DNA of 64,000 bases from positions 28,253 through 92,252 of the forward strand of contig DASVAP010000014.1 of NCBI GenBank assembly GCA_036376275.1, written 5' to 3'. Numbering within the stretch: position 1 is the first letter of the stretch; every line of letters begins with the position of its first letter. Positions 7,723-16,203 of the stretch are shown piece after piece. The notes under the pieces are model-generated. The model ran no database searches. It was not told where the DNA came from and saw only the letters and a list, made by a program, of their open reading frames with translations. The DNA is from JABFRZ01 sp036376275. Lineage in GTDB: Bacteria; Planctomycetota; UBA1135; GCA-002686595. The position numbers and the translations under genes were made by a program.

Positions 7723-8580
7723 ATGGAAAGACGCCTGGGCAAGGGCCTCGGAGCCCTCCTCGCCGCCGACCCCGCCCCCACCGAGCCGCGCTCAGAGCTC
7801 CCGCTCGCGAAGGTCCGGCCGAACCCCAACCAGCCGCGCAAGTCGTTTCGGCCGGAGGAGCTCGCGGAGCTCCAGGAGAGCATCCGCCTCCACGGCATCC
7901 TCCAGCCGATCCTCGTCCGCCCGTCGGCGGGAGGCTTCGAGATCATCGCCGGCGAGCGTCGTTATCGCGCCGCCCAGGCCCTGGGCCTGAAGTCGATCCC
8001 GGCCGTGGTCCGTGACGCGGCGAGCGACCGCACCATGCTCGAGCTCGCCCTGGTCGAGAACCTTCAGCGCGCCGACCTGGACCCGATGGAGAAGGCCAAG
8101 GGCTTCCGGCAGCTCCTGGACCAGGGCCTGACCCAGGAGCAGGTGGCCGAGCAGGTCGGGCTCAACCGGGCCACGGTGGCCAACTTCCTGCGCCTGCTCG
8201 AGCTCTCCGAGAGCGTCCCGAAGGTCGTCACCGAGGGCCTGCTGACGATGGGGCACGCCCGGGCGCTCCTCGGCCTGCCCGACCGCCGCCGTCAGGAGGA
8301 GCTGTGTGCCCTGGCCGTCCGCCGCGGACTGTCCGTCCGGGACCTGGAGGCCCGTGTGCGCGAGCTGCAGAGCCGCCCCACGGCGGAGCGGGACGTGCGC
8401 CTCTCCCCTCCCCCACCGCCCTGGGTGCGCGACCTCGAGGCGCGCATCCGCAGCCACCTCGGGTCCAAGGTCCAGGTGCGCAACGGTGAGGGCTACAAGG
8501 GCCAGATCGTGATCGAGTACCACGGTCGCGAGGACCTCGATCGACTGCTCGCCCTTCTGGCGCCGCGCAAGTCGCTGTAG
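7723..8580 (+). CDS. parB: Chromosome-partitioning protein ParB
   Basis: ParB is a CTP-dependent clamp that loads at parS and, with ParA, segregates the origin region. The 285-aa product begins with the typical MERRLGKGLGALLA. It has the CTP-binding arginine patch GERRYRA (residues 77-83), ENLQR (112-116), a helix-turn-helix at about 136-160 (LTQEQVAEQVGLNRATVANF), and a C-terminal dimerisation domain with GQIVIEYHGREDLDRLL. The Pro run at about 227-231 marks the flexible linker. A parS site lies 22 bp upstream. No parA gene adjoins it; the upstream neighbour is a divergent membrane-protein gene, which is unusual for a chromosomal par locus. Confidence 0.96.
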   Translation: MERRLGKGLGALLAADPAPTEPRSELPLAKVRPNPNQPRKSFRPEELAELQESIRLHGILQPILVRPSAGGFEIIAGERRYRAAQALGLKSIPAVVRDAASDRTMLELALVENLQRADLDPMEKAKGFRQLLDQGLTQEQVAEQVGLNRATVANFLRLLELSESVPKVVTEGLLTMGHARALLGLPDRRRQEELCALAVRRGLSVRDLEARVRELQSRPTAERDVRLSPPPPPWVRDLEARIRSHLGSKVQVRNGEGYKGQIVIEYHGREDLDRLLALLAPRKSL

Positions 8581-8587
8581 GCACCCC

Positions 8588-8623
8588 GCGAGGCGGGCGC
8601 CCAGTCTCGACCGCGCCCGTCGC
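8588..8623. terminator. Candidate terminator hairpin between parB and the cyclophilin gene
   Basis: Arms GCGA-(GG)-CGGGCGC and GCGCCCG-TCGC can pair over 11 bp with a 2-nt bulge and a 12-nt loop. They fill the gap between two convergent genes. No T-run follows. Confidence 0.35.
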
Positions 8624-9646
8624 TCAGAGGATCTCGACGGACTCGATCACCGCGGGATCCTGGGGTCGATCCCCGACCACGGCCCCGGACTCGATCGTCT
8701 CGATCGCCTGCTGCCCCTCGAGCACGCGACCGAAGACCACGGTCTGACCGTCCATCTGGTTCTGGTCGGCGGTCGTGAGGAAGAACTGGCTCCCGTGCGA
8801 GCGCGTCTCGCCCGGCCCCTTCCAGGCCACCAGTGCGCCCTTGAAGTGACGCAGGCGCGGATCGAGCTCGGGCTCGAGCACTGCCGCCTCGCCGCCCGTG
8901 CCCCACGTTTCGGGCTCACCGCTCACCGAGTTCGGGTCGCCGCCCTGGATCAGGCTTCCGCGCACCACGCGATGGAACTTGGTGCCGGTGTACAGGCCCT
9001 CACGGCACAGGCGCAGGAAGTTCTCGGCGTGGCGCGGAGCGCGGTCCACGTAGAGGCCGACCACGATCGTCCCCTTGCTCGTGACGATCCGGACCCGGGG
9101 CGCGTCGGCGGGCAGCTCGGGATTCGAGAACAGCATTGCGTGTTCCTTCTCCCAGGCCTGGAGAAGGCCCGCGTTCTTCTGAATCGCGGCCTCGATGGTG
9201 ATCGCAGAGCCGTCTTCCCCGGGCACCAGCGGCGTCGTGCTGAGGAGGTGCTCGGGCCACAGCTGGCCTAGCTGGCCGGCCGCCTTCTGGGCCTCCTCGA
9301 ACTCCTCTTCCTGGAGGTGGGAGCCGACCTCCAGGGCCTTGGCCCACGCCCCCACCGGCGCCGCGCGGTGCTGGTCGGCGAAGAGCGCCAGCGCATCCGG
9401 CGAGCCGCCCTGGATTCCGCCGAGGAAGCCGCTGGCCAGGTTCGCCTGCGTGCGCAGCTCGTTCCAGGACTCGGCGGCCGTCTCCTGGGACTTGCGGTTC
9501 GCGTAGGTCGGGTAGAGGATCGCGACCGTCGCCACGACGGCCACGATGACGCCGAGCTTCCAGTAGCGTTCGACGAACTGCTGGAAGAGCGAGGGCTCCT
9601 GGATCGAGGCGACCGTGACCTGGGTCGCTGCTTTGTGCTTGGCCAT
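8624..9646 (-). CDS. Membrane-anchored cyclophilin-type peptidyl-prolyl isomerase
   Basis: A 340-aa protein with a short cytoplasmic N-terminus, one membrane anchor at about residues 31-46 (LGVIVAVVATVAILYP), an extracytoplasmic spacer of about 130 residues, and a cyclophilin domain from about 183 to the end. Cyclophilin hallmarks are TSKGTIVVGLY, APRHAENF, TKFHRVVRGSLIQGGD and GSQFFLTT. These enzymes catalyse cis-trans isomerisation of prolyl bonds and assist folding, here probably of exported proteins. The spacer resembles the helical arm seen in other anchored foldases. The gene stands alone, convergent with parB. Confidence 0.88.
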   Translation of the reverse strand: MAKHKAATQVTVASIQEPSLFQQFVERYWKLGVIVAVVATVAILYPTYANRKSQETAAESWNELRTQANLASGFLGGIQGGSPDALALFADQHRAAPVGAWAKALEVGSHLQEEEFEEAQKAAGQLGQLWPEHLLSTTPLVPGEDGSAITIEAAIQKNAGLLQAWEKEHAMLFSNPELPADAPRVRIVTSKGTIVVGLYVDRAPRHAENFLRLCREGLYTGTKFHRVVRGSLIQGGDPNSVSGEPETWGTGGEAAVLEPELDPRLRHFKGALVAWKGPGETRSHGSQFFLTTADQNQMDGQTVVFGRVLEGQQAIETIESGAVVGDRPQDPAVIESVEIL

Positions 9647-9931
9647 GGCTTTATCTGGATCTCAATAGGGGATCAAAGGGCCGGCTCCGCTCTCCACCAC
9701 GCCTGCGCTGGTGAAAGCGGTTTCCTTGCCTACAGGCGCCGCGAGGGCCACGGGGCGCGCCGGACGCGCGCGGGGATCCCGAGATCTCGGCGGGCCACAT
9801 GGTTACTATGCGCGGCGCTCGGCCGTCAAGGTGGCCCGGTTCCTCCGCGGTGAGAGTCCCTCCAGCCAGGGACCGGGAGAACCATCCGCCGGGCCTCCCC
9901 GCCGCGCGCGCCGCAGCCTCCAATCTCCGCC
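9647..9931. other. 285-bp intergenic region with a possible structured leader
   Basis: This lies between two divergent genes. GTTACTATGC near 9801-9810 contains TACTAT, a plausible -10 for the rightward gene, giving a leader of about 115 nt. Within it GTCCCT (9856-9861) and AGGGAC (9868-9873) form a 6-bp stem, flanked by GGTTC (9838-9842) and GAACC (9879-9883), which can also pair. I could not match this to a known riboswitch. No coding potential was seen. Confidence 0.3.
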
Positions 9932-11716
9932 ATGATCTCGTCCCTCGCCCTCGGGCTGCTCCTCGCCCTCGCGCCCCAGGGGCCCGCACACGCCGGGCTC
10001 CATCCCGCCGAAGCCGACCTCTACCTCGAGCTGGTGGAGGTCCAGCGCACGCTCCAGGTCCTGGACAAGGCGCCCCTGGTTCGCTTCCTGCGCGACGACA
10101 AGGTCAAGGTCCTCTTCGAGAAGCTCGGCCAGCCGCTCGACCGGCCCCTGGGCGAGCTCGTCCAGGGCATCCTCGACGGCGCGCTGGAGGGGGCGGGCTC
10201 GACGGAATGGCTCGCGGGCCTGGCCACGATCTCCGCCTCCCTCGCGCCGACCCCCGGCGGGCCCGAGCCGGTCGGGGTGCTCGTGCTGGCGGACTTCGCC
10301 GCGGCCGAGCAGGCCGCCGCCTTCCACGCCGGCGTGCGCGCGAGCTTCGCGCAGCACGAGCCGGTAGAGGGCTCGCTGGCCGGGCTCGAGCGCCTGGTGC
10401 CGGCCGAGGGCGCGGGACGGGAGTTCTGGATCGTCACGCTCGGCACGCGCGTCGCCCTCGGGACGCGCGCCAGCAAGCCCGAGGACGTGCCCGCGCGCGC
10501 GGAGGGCAAGCAGGGCGGCCTCGCCAAGCACGAGCCCTTCGCCAAGCGGCTCGCCGGGCTCGCGAGCGCCTCCGGCACACCGCTCCTCTGGTTCGCGCTC
10601 GCGCGCCCCCTGAGCGAGGTCACCCAGGCGCTGGGGGAGTCCGCCGGGCCGAGCCTCGAGGTGATCGAGCGCGCCCCCGAGAGCCTGAACGTGTTCGCCC
10701 ATCCCTGCGTGGCGCGCATCACCATGGCCGGCGAGCGCATCGTCTCGGAGATGATCACGAGCGAGCCGGCGGGCCCGAGCGACCGGCCGATCGACCTCGC
10801 CTGGCTCGCGCCGGTGCCGTCCGACTCGATGCTCTTCTTCGCGAGCGCCTTCGATGGCGTCGCCGCGGCCAAGCGCCTGCGCGAGATCCTGGCGAGTGAC
10901 GAGCAGGCCGCCGCGGCCCTCGCCGCCATCGAGCAGAAGCTCGGCTACGGCCCCGAGCGCCTGCTGTCGCGCCTCGGGCCGGGCCTGACCTTCTATGCGG
11001 CGGCCCCCGGGGGCCTTGGGCTGCCGGACTCGCGCCTGTGGATCGACTGCGAGGACCCGGCCGCCTTCGCCAGCGAGTTCGAGGCGCTGATCACGGCGAT
11101 GGGGGAGCTCCTGCCGGGCTACCAGGCCAAGACCAAGCCCTACAAGGTCAAGGTCCAGGGCAGCGACGAGCGCCTCGAGGTTCCCATCACGACCCTGACC
11201 CTGCCGCCCGACGCGGTGCAGATCCCGATGGTCAGCATCTCGCCCTCGTTCGCGCCGGTCGGGAAGCGCCTCGTCTTCAGCTTCGGATCGATGGAGGTGA
11301 AGAGCGAGCTGAAGCGCGTGCACAGCGGCGACGGCGAGCCGATCCAGGCCGACGCGAACCCGCTGGCGGCGCGCGGTTTCGCGCTGCCCGAGAAGGCCGC
11401 GACGGTGGTGGTGATGGACTGGGGCAAGCTCTTCTCCGGCGTGATCGGCACGGCCAAGGCCTTCGCCAGCATGGCGAGCCCCGAGGACCTGCCCTTCGAT
11501 CTCGCGCTCCTGCCGACGCCCGAGCTCCTGCGCCAGTACTTCCAGCCGACCTTCTACTACTCGAAGCCGATCGAGGGCGGCACCTATCGCCGCAACGAGG
11601 CCTCCTTCGGGCCCGAGACCTGGTTCGGCCTGACGGGCGCGATCGCCTTCGGCATCCGCCAGCAGGCGATGCTCGGCGGGGCCGCGGCGCCGGCGACGAT
11701 CGACGGCGGGAAGTAG
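9932..11716 (+). CDS. Secreted protein of unknown function (DUF3352-like)
   Basis: A 594-aa protein with a Sec signal peptide (about residues 1-21, ending PAHA). The mature part lacks membrane segments. It begins LYLELVEVQRTLQVLDKAP and has a repeated layout in which a charged helical stretch alternates with predicted beta strands. This is the general style of large planctomycete DUF3352-like proteins, but I see no decisive motif. Features that may help a search are SDSMLFFASAFDG near residue 295 and TFYYSKPIEGGTYRR near 545. The gene lies 7 bp before a DUF374 acyltransferase gene, so the two may be cotranscribed. Function unknown. Confidence 0.7.
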   Translation: MISSLALGLLLALAPQGPAHAGLHPAEADLYLELVEVQRTLQVLDKAPLVRFLRDDKVKVLFEKLGQPLDRPLGELVQGILDGALEGAGSTEWLAGLATISASLAPTPGGPEPVGVLVLADFAAAEQAAAFHAGVRASFAQHEPVEGSLAGLERLVPAEGAGREFWIVTLGTRVALGTRASKPEDVPARAEGKQGGLAKHEPFAKRLAGLASASGTPLLWFALARPLSEVTQALGESAGPSLEVIERAPESLNVFAHPCVARITMAGERIVSEMITSEPAGPSDRPIDLAWLAPVPSDSMLFFASAFDGVAAAKRLREILASDEQAAAALAAIEQKLGYGPERLLSRLGPGLTFYAAAPGGLGLPDSRLWIDCEDPAAFASEFEALITAMGELLPGYQAKTKPYKVKVQGSDERLEVPITTLTLPPDAVQIPMVSISPSFAPVGKRLVFSFGSMEVKSELKRVHSGDGEPIQADANPLAARGFALPEKAATVVVMDWGKLFSGVIGTAKAFASMASPEDLPFDLALLPTPELLRQYFQPTFYYSKPIEGGTYRRNEASFGPETWFGLTGAIAFGIRQQAMLGGAAAPATIDGGK

Positions 11717-11723
11717 CGCCTCC

Positions 11724-12422
11724 GTGTGGGATCGCGCGGAGCGCCGGCGGCGCTGGCGCAAGTTCCGCCGCGGGATCGGGAGCGCCGTGCTGCCGCACGT
11801 GGCGCCCGGCCTGGTGGGGGTGCTGGCGCGGAGCTGGCGTGTGGAGCGCATCGGCGTCGAGCACTGGGAGGCCGCGCGCGCGCATCCGGGGATGCTCGCG
11901 ACCCTGTGGCACGGACGCATGGTCGTGGCCATGCCGGCCCACGCGCGCACCGGGCTCGCGGTGCTGGTCTCGCCCTCGGACGACGGCAAGCTCGTGCTGC
12001 CGCTGCTCGAGCACTTCGGGTACGGGACCGTGATCGGCTCCTCGAACAAGAACCCCGCGCGCGCGGTGCGCGAGATGCTGGAGCGCCTGCGGACCGGCGG
12101 GCGCGTCGTGATCACGCCGGACGGCCCGCGCGGCCCGCGCCACTCGACCAACCCGGGCCCGGCCTGGATGGCGCGCGAGACGGGCTTCCCGATCCTGCCC
12201 TTCGGTTGCGCGGCCGACCGCGCCTGGCACCTGAAGAGCTGGGACGCCTTCACGATCCCGAAGTGGCGCGCGCGCGTCGTCCTGAACTACGCCGAGCCGC
12301 TCGTGGTGCCGCCGGACGCGAGCGAGGAAGCGCTCGCCAGCACCACGGCCGAGCTGCGCGCGCGCATGCTGGCCGCCGAGGAAGAGGCCTTCCGGCGGCT
12401 GGGGATCGCGCCCGACTGGTAG
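11724..12422 (+). CDS. DUF374 family lysophospholipid acyltransferase-like protein
   Basis: A 232-aa DUF374 protein, related to the lysophospholipid acyltransferase fold and probably acting at the inner membrane on a lipid acceptor. Visible blocks are LATLWHGRMVV (the H of the acyltransferase block; the classic HxxxxD is altered), GSSNKNPARAVREM, and the characteristic GGRVVITPDGPRGPRH. The start is GTG at 11724, 7 bp after the preceding stop; no other early start fits. Family members are often linked to lipid A or lipoprotein acylation, but the substrate here is not evident. A DUF72 gene follows after 4 bp. Confidence 0.82.
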   Translation: MWDRAERRRRWRKFRRGIGSAVLPHVAPGLVGVLARSWRVERIGVEHWEAARAHPGMLATLWHGRMVVAMPAHARTGLAVLVSPSDDGKLVLPLLEHFGYGTVIGSSNKNPARAVREMLERLRTGGRVVITPDGPRGPRHSTNPGPAWMARETGFPILPFGCAADRAWHLKSWDAFTIPKWRARVVLNYAEPLVVPPDASEEALASTTAELRARMLAAEEEAFRRLGIAPDW

Positions 12423-12426
12423 CACG

Positions 12427-13338
12427 ATGATCCGCGTCGGTCCCGCCGGCTGGTCCTATCCCGACTGGGAGGGGCGCGTCTACCCGCGCCGGAAGGCGCG
12501 CGGCTTCCACCCGTTGCCGTACCTGGCGCGCTGGTTCGACGTGGTCGAGATCAACTCGAGCTTCTACGGGACGCCCAGCGCGCGCAGCGCCGAGCGCTGG
12601 GCCGAGCTGGTGCGCGACCGGCCGCACTTCCGCTTCACGGCCAAGCTGCAGCAGCTCTTCACGCACGAGCCGCTTCCCGCCGGTGCGCGCGAGCGCGAGG
12701 CGGCCGTGCACGCCTTCCAGGCGGGCCTGCGGCCGCTGCGCGACGCGGGGCGCCTGGCCGCGCTCCTGGTGCAGTTCCCGCACTCGTTCCGGCGCGACGC
12801 GGCGGGCGAGGAGCGCCTGGCCTGGATCGCGGAGCACTTCGGGGACGTGCCGCTGGTGCTGGAGCTGCGCCAGCGCTCCTGGTTCGCGCCGGAGCCGCTG
12901 GAGCGCGTGCGCGCGCTCGGCTACACGCTCGCGGCGCTCGACCTCCCGCCCGGCGCCGACCAGCCCGGAGAGGCCGAGCTCGGGACGGTGGGGGAGCCGC
13001 ATGCACGTCATTCGCTCGCCTACCTGCGCCTGCACGGACGCAACGCGCGCGCCTGGTTCGACCCGCGCGCCGGGCGCGACCAGAAGTACGACTACCTGTA
13101 CGCCCCCGAGGAGGTGCGTGCGCTCGCCGCGACCGCGCGGCGCCTCGCGGCCGGCGCCGACGAGACCTTCGTGATCACGAACAACCACTTCTCGGGCAAG
13201 GCCGTGGCCAGCGCGCTCGAGCTGCTGGCGAGCCTCGGCGGCGGGCCCGTGCCCGGCCCGCGCGAGCTGCTCGTGGCCTTTCCGCACCTCGCCGCTTGCG
13301 TCCGACCCGCGGGCGAGGCGAGCCTCTTCGACCCGTGA
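12427..13338 (+). CDS. DUF72 (YecE-like) protein
   Basis: A 303-aa member of the DUF72/YecE family, TIM-barrel proteins of unknown function found across bacteria. The family start is clear: IRVGPAGWSYPDW, then YLARWFDVVEINSSFYGTPS and FRFTAKLQQLFTHE. Later blocks are LLVQFPHSFR, VLELRQRSW, AYLRLHGRNARAWFD and VITNNHFSGKAVASALEL. Length and motif order are normal. The stop overlaps the next ATG (TGATG), indicating coupled translation with the alpha/beta hydrolase. Confidence 0.9.
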   Translation: MIRVGPAGWSYPDWEGRVYPRRKARGFHPLPYLARWFDVVEINSSFYGTPSARSAERWAELVRDRPHFRFTAKLQQLFTHEPLPAGAREREAAVHAFQAGLRPLRDAGRLAALLVQFPHSFRRDAAGEERLAWIAEHFGDVPLVLELRQRSWFAPEPLERVRALGYTLAALDLPPGADQPGEAELGTVGEPHARHSLAYLRLHGRNARAWFDPRAGRDQKYDYLYAPEEVRALAATARRLAAGADETFVITNNHFSGKAVASALELLASLGGGPVPGPRELLVAFPHLAACVRPAGEASLFDP

Positions 13339-14216
13339 TGCGCGTCCCGACCCACCTGGAAGAGCGCGACTTCCGGCTCGACGACGAGCACGATCCGCTG
13401 CGCACGATCCGCGGGCGCCTGGCCTACCCCGGCGGGGCCGAGGAGGCCGGCGCACCGCTCGCCTGCGTGCTCGTGCTGCACGGCTTCAAGGGCTTCATGG
13501 ACTGGGGCTTCTACCCCGCGCTCGTGCGCACGCTCGTGGCGCGCGGCCTGGCCGTGGTGCGCTTCAACTTCTCGGGCTCCGGCGTGGGCGACGATCCCGA
13601 GCGCTTCAGCGAGGAGGCGGCCTTCTTCGCCAACACGCCCTCGCGCGAGGTCGACGACGTCGAACGCGTGCGCGCCTGGCTCGACACGGGCGCGGTGCCG
13701 TGGATCGATGCGCGGCGCGCTGCGCTGCTCGGTCACAGCCTGGGCGGTGCCGTGGCCCTGATCCACGCCGCGCGGCGCGCGGACTACCGCGCCCTGGTCG
13801 GCTGGGCGAGCTGCGCGACCTTCCGGCGCTTCCCGCCGGAGGTCGAGGCGCTGTGGCGCCGCCAGGGCCACGTCGAGATCCCCAACCTGCGCACGAAGGA
13901 GGTGCACCGCCTCGGGCTCGGCTGGCTCGAGGACCTGGAGCGCAATGCGCGCGCGCTCGACGTGCTCGGCGCCGCGCGGCGGCTGACGACGCCGGCGCTC
14001 TTCCTCCATGGCAGCGCCGACGAGGCCGTGCCGCTCTCCGAGGGCCGCGCGATCCTCGCCGCCTGCGCGCCGGGGGTGGCGGACCTCGAGGTGGTCGAGG
14101 GCGCCAGCCACACCTTCTGGGCCGACCACCCGCTCTCCGGGATGCCGCCCGCGCTGGCCCACGTCCTGCGGCGCAGCGCCGATTTCCTGGCCGCGCGCTG
14201 CCGCGCGCGCGCGTAG
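13338..14216 (+). CDS. Alpha/beta hydrolase (dienelactone hydrolase/esterase-like)
   Basis: A 292-aa cytosolic alpha/beta hydrolase. It shows the oxyanion strand VLHGFKGFMDWG, the nucleophile elbow LLGHSLGGAVAL with the catalytic Ser, the acid region FLHGSADEAVP, and the catalytic His in VEGASHTFW. The ATG at 13338 was chosen because it overlaps the DUF72 stop as TGATG; the frame is open further upstream only as a shadow. The substrate is unknown. The HGFKGFMDW start resembles bacterial ester or peptide hydrolases of the YghX/YfhR type. It ends 35 bp before a GT2 gene that has its own promoter-like box. Confidence 0.82.
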   Translation: MRVPTHLEERDFRLDDEHDPLRTIRGRLAYPGGAEEAGAPLACVLVLHGFKGFMDWGFYPALVRTLVARGLAVVRFNFSGSGVGDDPERFSEEAAFFANTPSREVDDVERVRAWLDTGAVPWIDARRAALLGHSLGGAVALIHAARRADYRALVGWASCATFRRFPPEVEALWRRQGHVEIPNLRTKEVHRLGLGWLEDLERNARALDVLGAARRLTTPALFLHGSADEAVPLSEGRAILAACAPGVADLEVVEGASHTFWADHPLSGMPPALAHVLRRSADFLAARCRARA

Positions 14217-14238
14217 GGGCCGCGCGCTCCCTCCCTTT

Positions 14239-14246
14239 GCTAGGCT
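14239..14246 (+). promoter_or_regulatory. -10-like box GCTAGGCT before the GT2 gene
   Basis: GCTAGGCT with TAGGCT ending 5 nt before the GTG start at 14252. That distance would put the transcript start almost on the start codon, implying a leaderless mRNA. No Shine-Dalgarno sequence is present. Confidence 0.5.
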
Positions 14247-14251
14247 CCCTC

Positions 14252-15751
14252 GTGCTCGCCTTGCCTCCCCTGAGCCTCGTCCCCCCGCTCTACGTCGCCC
14301 TGCTCGCCGTGCTGGCCGTCTTCGGCCTGCACCGCGTGTGGATGGTGCTGCGCTTCCGGTCCCTGCGCGGGCGCGCGCTCGCGCCCCTGGCCGAGACCGA
14401 CCTGCCGCGGGTCACGGTGCAGCTCCCGCTCTACGACGAGCGCACGGTGGCGGCACGCCTGATCCGCAGCGTGGGGGCGCTCGACTATCCGGCCGAGCGG
14501 CTCGAGATCCAGGTCCTCGACGACTCGACCGACGAGACGCGCGCGATCGTGGACGCCGAGGTGGCCGAGCTCGTGCGCCAGGGGCTGCGCGCGCGCGTCC
14601 TGCGCCGCACCACTCGCACGGGCTTCAAGGCCGGCGCCCTGGCCGAGGGGCTGGCCCACGCGCGCGGCGAGCTGGTGGCCATCTTCGACGCCGACTTCGT
14701 GCCGCGTCGGGACTTCCTGCGCGCGCTCGTGCCGGCCTTCGCGGACGCGCGCGTGGGCATGGTGCAGGCGCGCTGGGAGCACGCCAACCGCGACGAGAGC
14801 CTGCTGACGCGCGCCCAGGCGACGCTGCTCGACGGCCACTTCGTGATCGAGCACACCGTGCGCCACGAGGCGGGCCTGTACTTCAACTTCAACGGCACGG
14901 CCGGGATCTGGCGGCGCGCCGCGATCGACGCGGCCGGCGGCTGGCAGCACGACACGCTGACCGAGGACCTGGACCTCTCCTACCGCGCGCAGCTCGCCGG
15001 CTGGAGGTTCGTGTACGCGCCGCACGTGACGGCCCCGGCGGAGGTGCCGGCCGAGCTGGCCGCCTTCCAGGGCCAGCAGCGCCGCTGGGCGCGCGGCTCG
15101 GTGCAGGTCGCGCGCAAGCTCGCGCGGCGGATCCTGCGCGCGCCGGTCCCGCTGCGCATCAAGCTCGAGGCCGCGGCCCACCTGACGAGCAACTGCGGCT
15201 ATCCCTTCGTCCTGGGGCTCGCCTTGCTCCTGCCGCTGGTCGCACGCAGCGGCACGGGCCTGGGAGCGCTGGAGCACCTGGCGGCCTTCGTCGTGTGCAC
15301 CTTCTCGGTCGTGCTCTTCTATGCGCGCTCGCAGGCGGCCGTGGGGCGCTCCCTGGCGCGGCGGCTGGTCGACGTACCGGCCGCGCTGGCGCTCGGCATC
15401 GGCATGAGCGTGGCCCAGACGCGCGCCGTGCTCGGCGGCCTGCGCCGCGCCACGGGCGAGTTCGTGCGCACGCCCAAGCGCGGGGACGCGCCGGCCCGCG
15501 CGCGCTATCGCAGCACGCTGGCCGGCTCGGGCCTGCTGGAGCTCGCCCTCGCGCTCTGGCTCGGCTGGGCCCTGGTCGCGAGCGTGCGCGCGGGAGCCTG
15601 GGGGGCGCTGCCGTTCCACGCGCTCTTCGTGGCCGGCTTCGGCTGGGTCGCGACGCTCTCGCTGTGCGCCTGGGCGAGCCGCGCCTTCAAGGGGCTGCAA
15701 AGACGCCGCGTCGGCGACGTGAGCCTGGCCGGCGAGACCTCTCCGGGCTGA
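14252..15751 (+). CDS. Cellulose-synthase-like glycosyltransferase family 2
   Basis: A 499-aa membrane-bound processive-type GT2 that would use a nucleotide-sugar donor. An N-terminal membrane segment (about residues 8-27) precedes the catalytic domain, which has VQLPLYDER, VLDDSTDET (88-96), the metal-binding FDADFVPR, the catalytic TEDLDLSYR and QQRRWARG (the QxxRW motif). Four or more membrane segments follow. This is the layout of BcsA/mannan-synthase-like enzymes, without a PilZ domain. GTG was chosen because it gives the N-terminus MLALPPLSLVPPLY and sits 5 nt after a -10 box. The polysaccharide product is unknown; no other exopolysaccharide genes adjoin it. Confidence 0.88.
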   Translation: MLALPPLSLVPPLYVALLAVLAVFGLHRVWMVLRFRSLRGRALAPLAETDLPRVTVQLPLYDERTVAARLIRSVGALDYPAERLEIQVLDDSTDETRAIVDAEVAELVRQGLRARVLRRTTRTGFKAGALAEGLAHARGELVAIFDADFVPRRDFLRALVPAFADARVGMVQARWEHANRDESLLTRAQATLLDGHFVIEHTVRHEAGLYFNFNGTAGIWRRAAIDAAGGWQHDTLTEDLDLSYRAQLAGWRFVYAPHVTAPAEVPAELAAFQGQQRRWARGSVQVARKLARRILRAPVPLRIKLEAAAHLTSNCGYPFVLGLALLLPLVARSGTGLGALEHLAAFVVCTFSVVLFYARSQAAVGRSLARRLVDVPAALALGIGMSVAQTRAVLGGLRRATGEFVRTPKRGDAPARARYRSTLAGSGLLELALALWLGWALVASVRAGAWGALPFHALFVAGFGWVATLSLCAWASRAFKGLQRRRVGDVSLAGETSPG

Positions 15752-15791
15752 GCGAGCCCCGTGCGGGTCGCGCGCCGCGGGCGCGGGGTCG

Positions 15792-15797
15792 TACACT
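15792..15797 (+). promoter_or_regulatory. Possible -10 element TACACT before the dehydrogenase cluster
   Basis: TACACT lies 55 nt before the ATG of the ferredoxin-like subunit gene, the first of three coupled genes. No -35 could be assigned, so confidence is low. Confidence 0.3.
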
Positions 15798-15852
15798 CGC
15801 TTGAGTCGGTCCGCAGGGCCGGCCGATCGAAGGGGATCCGCCCCCGCCCGCC

Positions 15853-16203
15853 ATGACCGGAACCGCCGCCCACGACCCGCACGATCCCTCCGGACGACGC
15901 ATCGTCGTTCCGGGAGGAGCCCGGCTCGCCTTCACCTTCGACGAGGCGCGCGTGGAGGCCTGCGAGGGCGAGACGATCGCCGCCGCGCTGCTCGCGGCCG
16001 GCCGGCAGGTCCTGCGCACGACCGAGCGCCGGGACGAGCCGCGCGGGCTCTTCTGCAACATGGGCGTGTGCTTCGAGTGCCTGGTCGAGGTGGACGGGCA
16101 CGCCAACCTGCGCGCCTGCCAGACCGTCGTGCGCGCCGGCATGCGCGTGCGCACGCAGCGCGGGTTCGGGTACCGCGACGCGGCCGCGGAGCTGGGCGAA
16201 TGA
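15853..16203 (+). CDS. (2Fe-2S)-binding subunit of an HcnA/OoxA-like dehydrogenase
   Basis: A 116-aa small subunit of the HcnA / proline or opine dehydrogenase type, which carries a plant-ferredoxin-like 2Fe-2S centre. The key run is GLFCNMGVCFECLVEVDG with three cysteines of the cluster, and the fourth in NLRACQT. FDEARVEACEGETIAAALL is the typical N-terminal strand-helix. It overlaps the next gene by 4 bp (ATGA), and that gene overlaps the third, so all three are translated together as a heterotrimer. Electrons would pass from the flavin subunit through this centre to a quinone. The substrate is not fixed by this subunit. Confidence 0.85.
   Translation: MTGTAAHDPHDPSGRRIVVPGGARLAFTFDEARVEACEGETIAAALLAAGRQVLRTTERRDEPRGLFCNMGVCFECLVEVDGHANLRACQTVVRAGMRVRTQRGFGYRDAAAELGE

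Noticed and set aside
9838..9890. Cobalamin or other known riboswitch
   Set aside because: The sequence has GGTGAGAGTCC, but the rest of the cobalamin core is missing, and the downstream gene is not related to B12.
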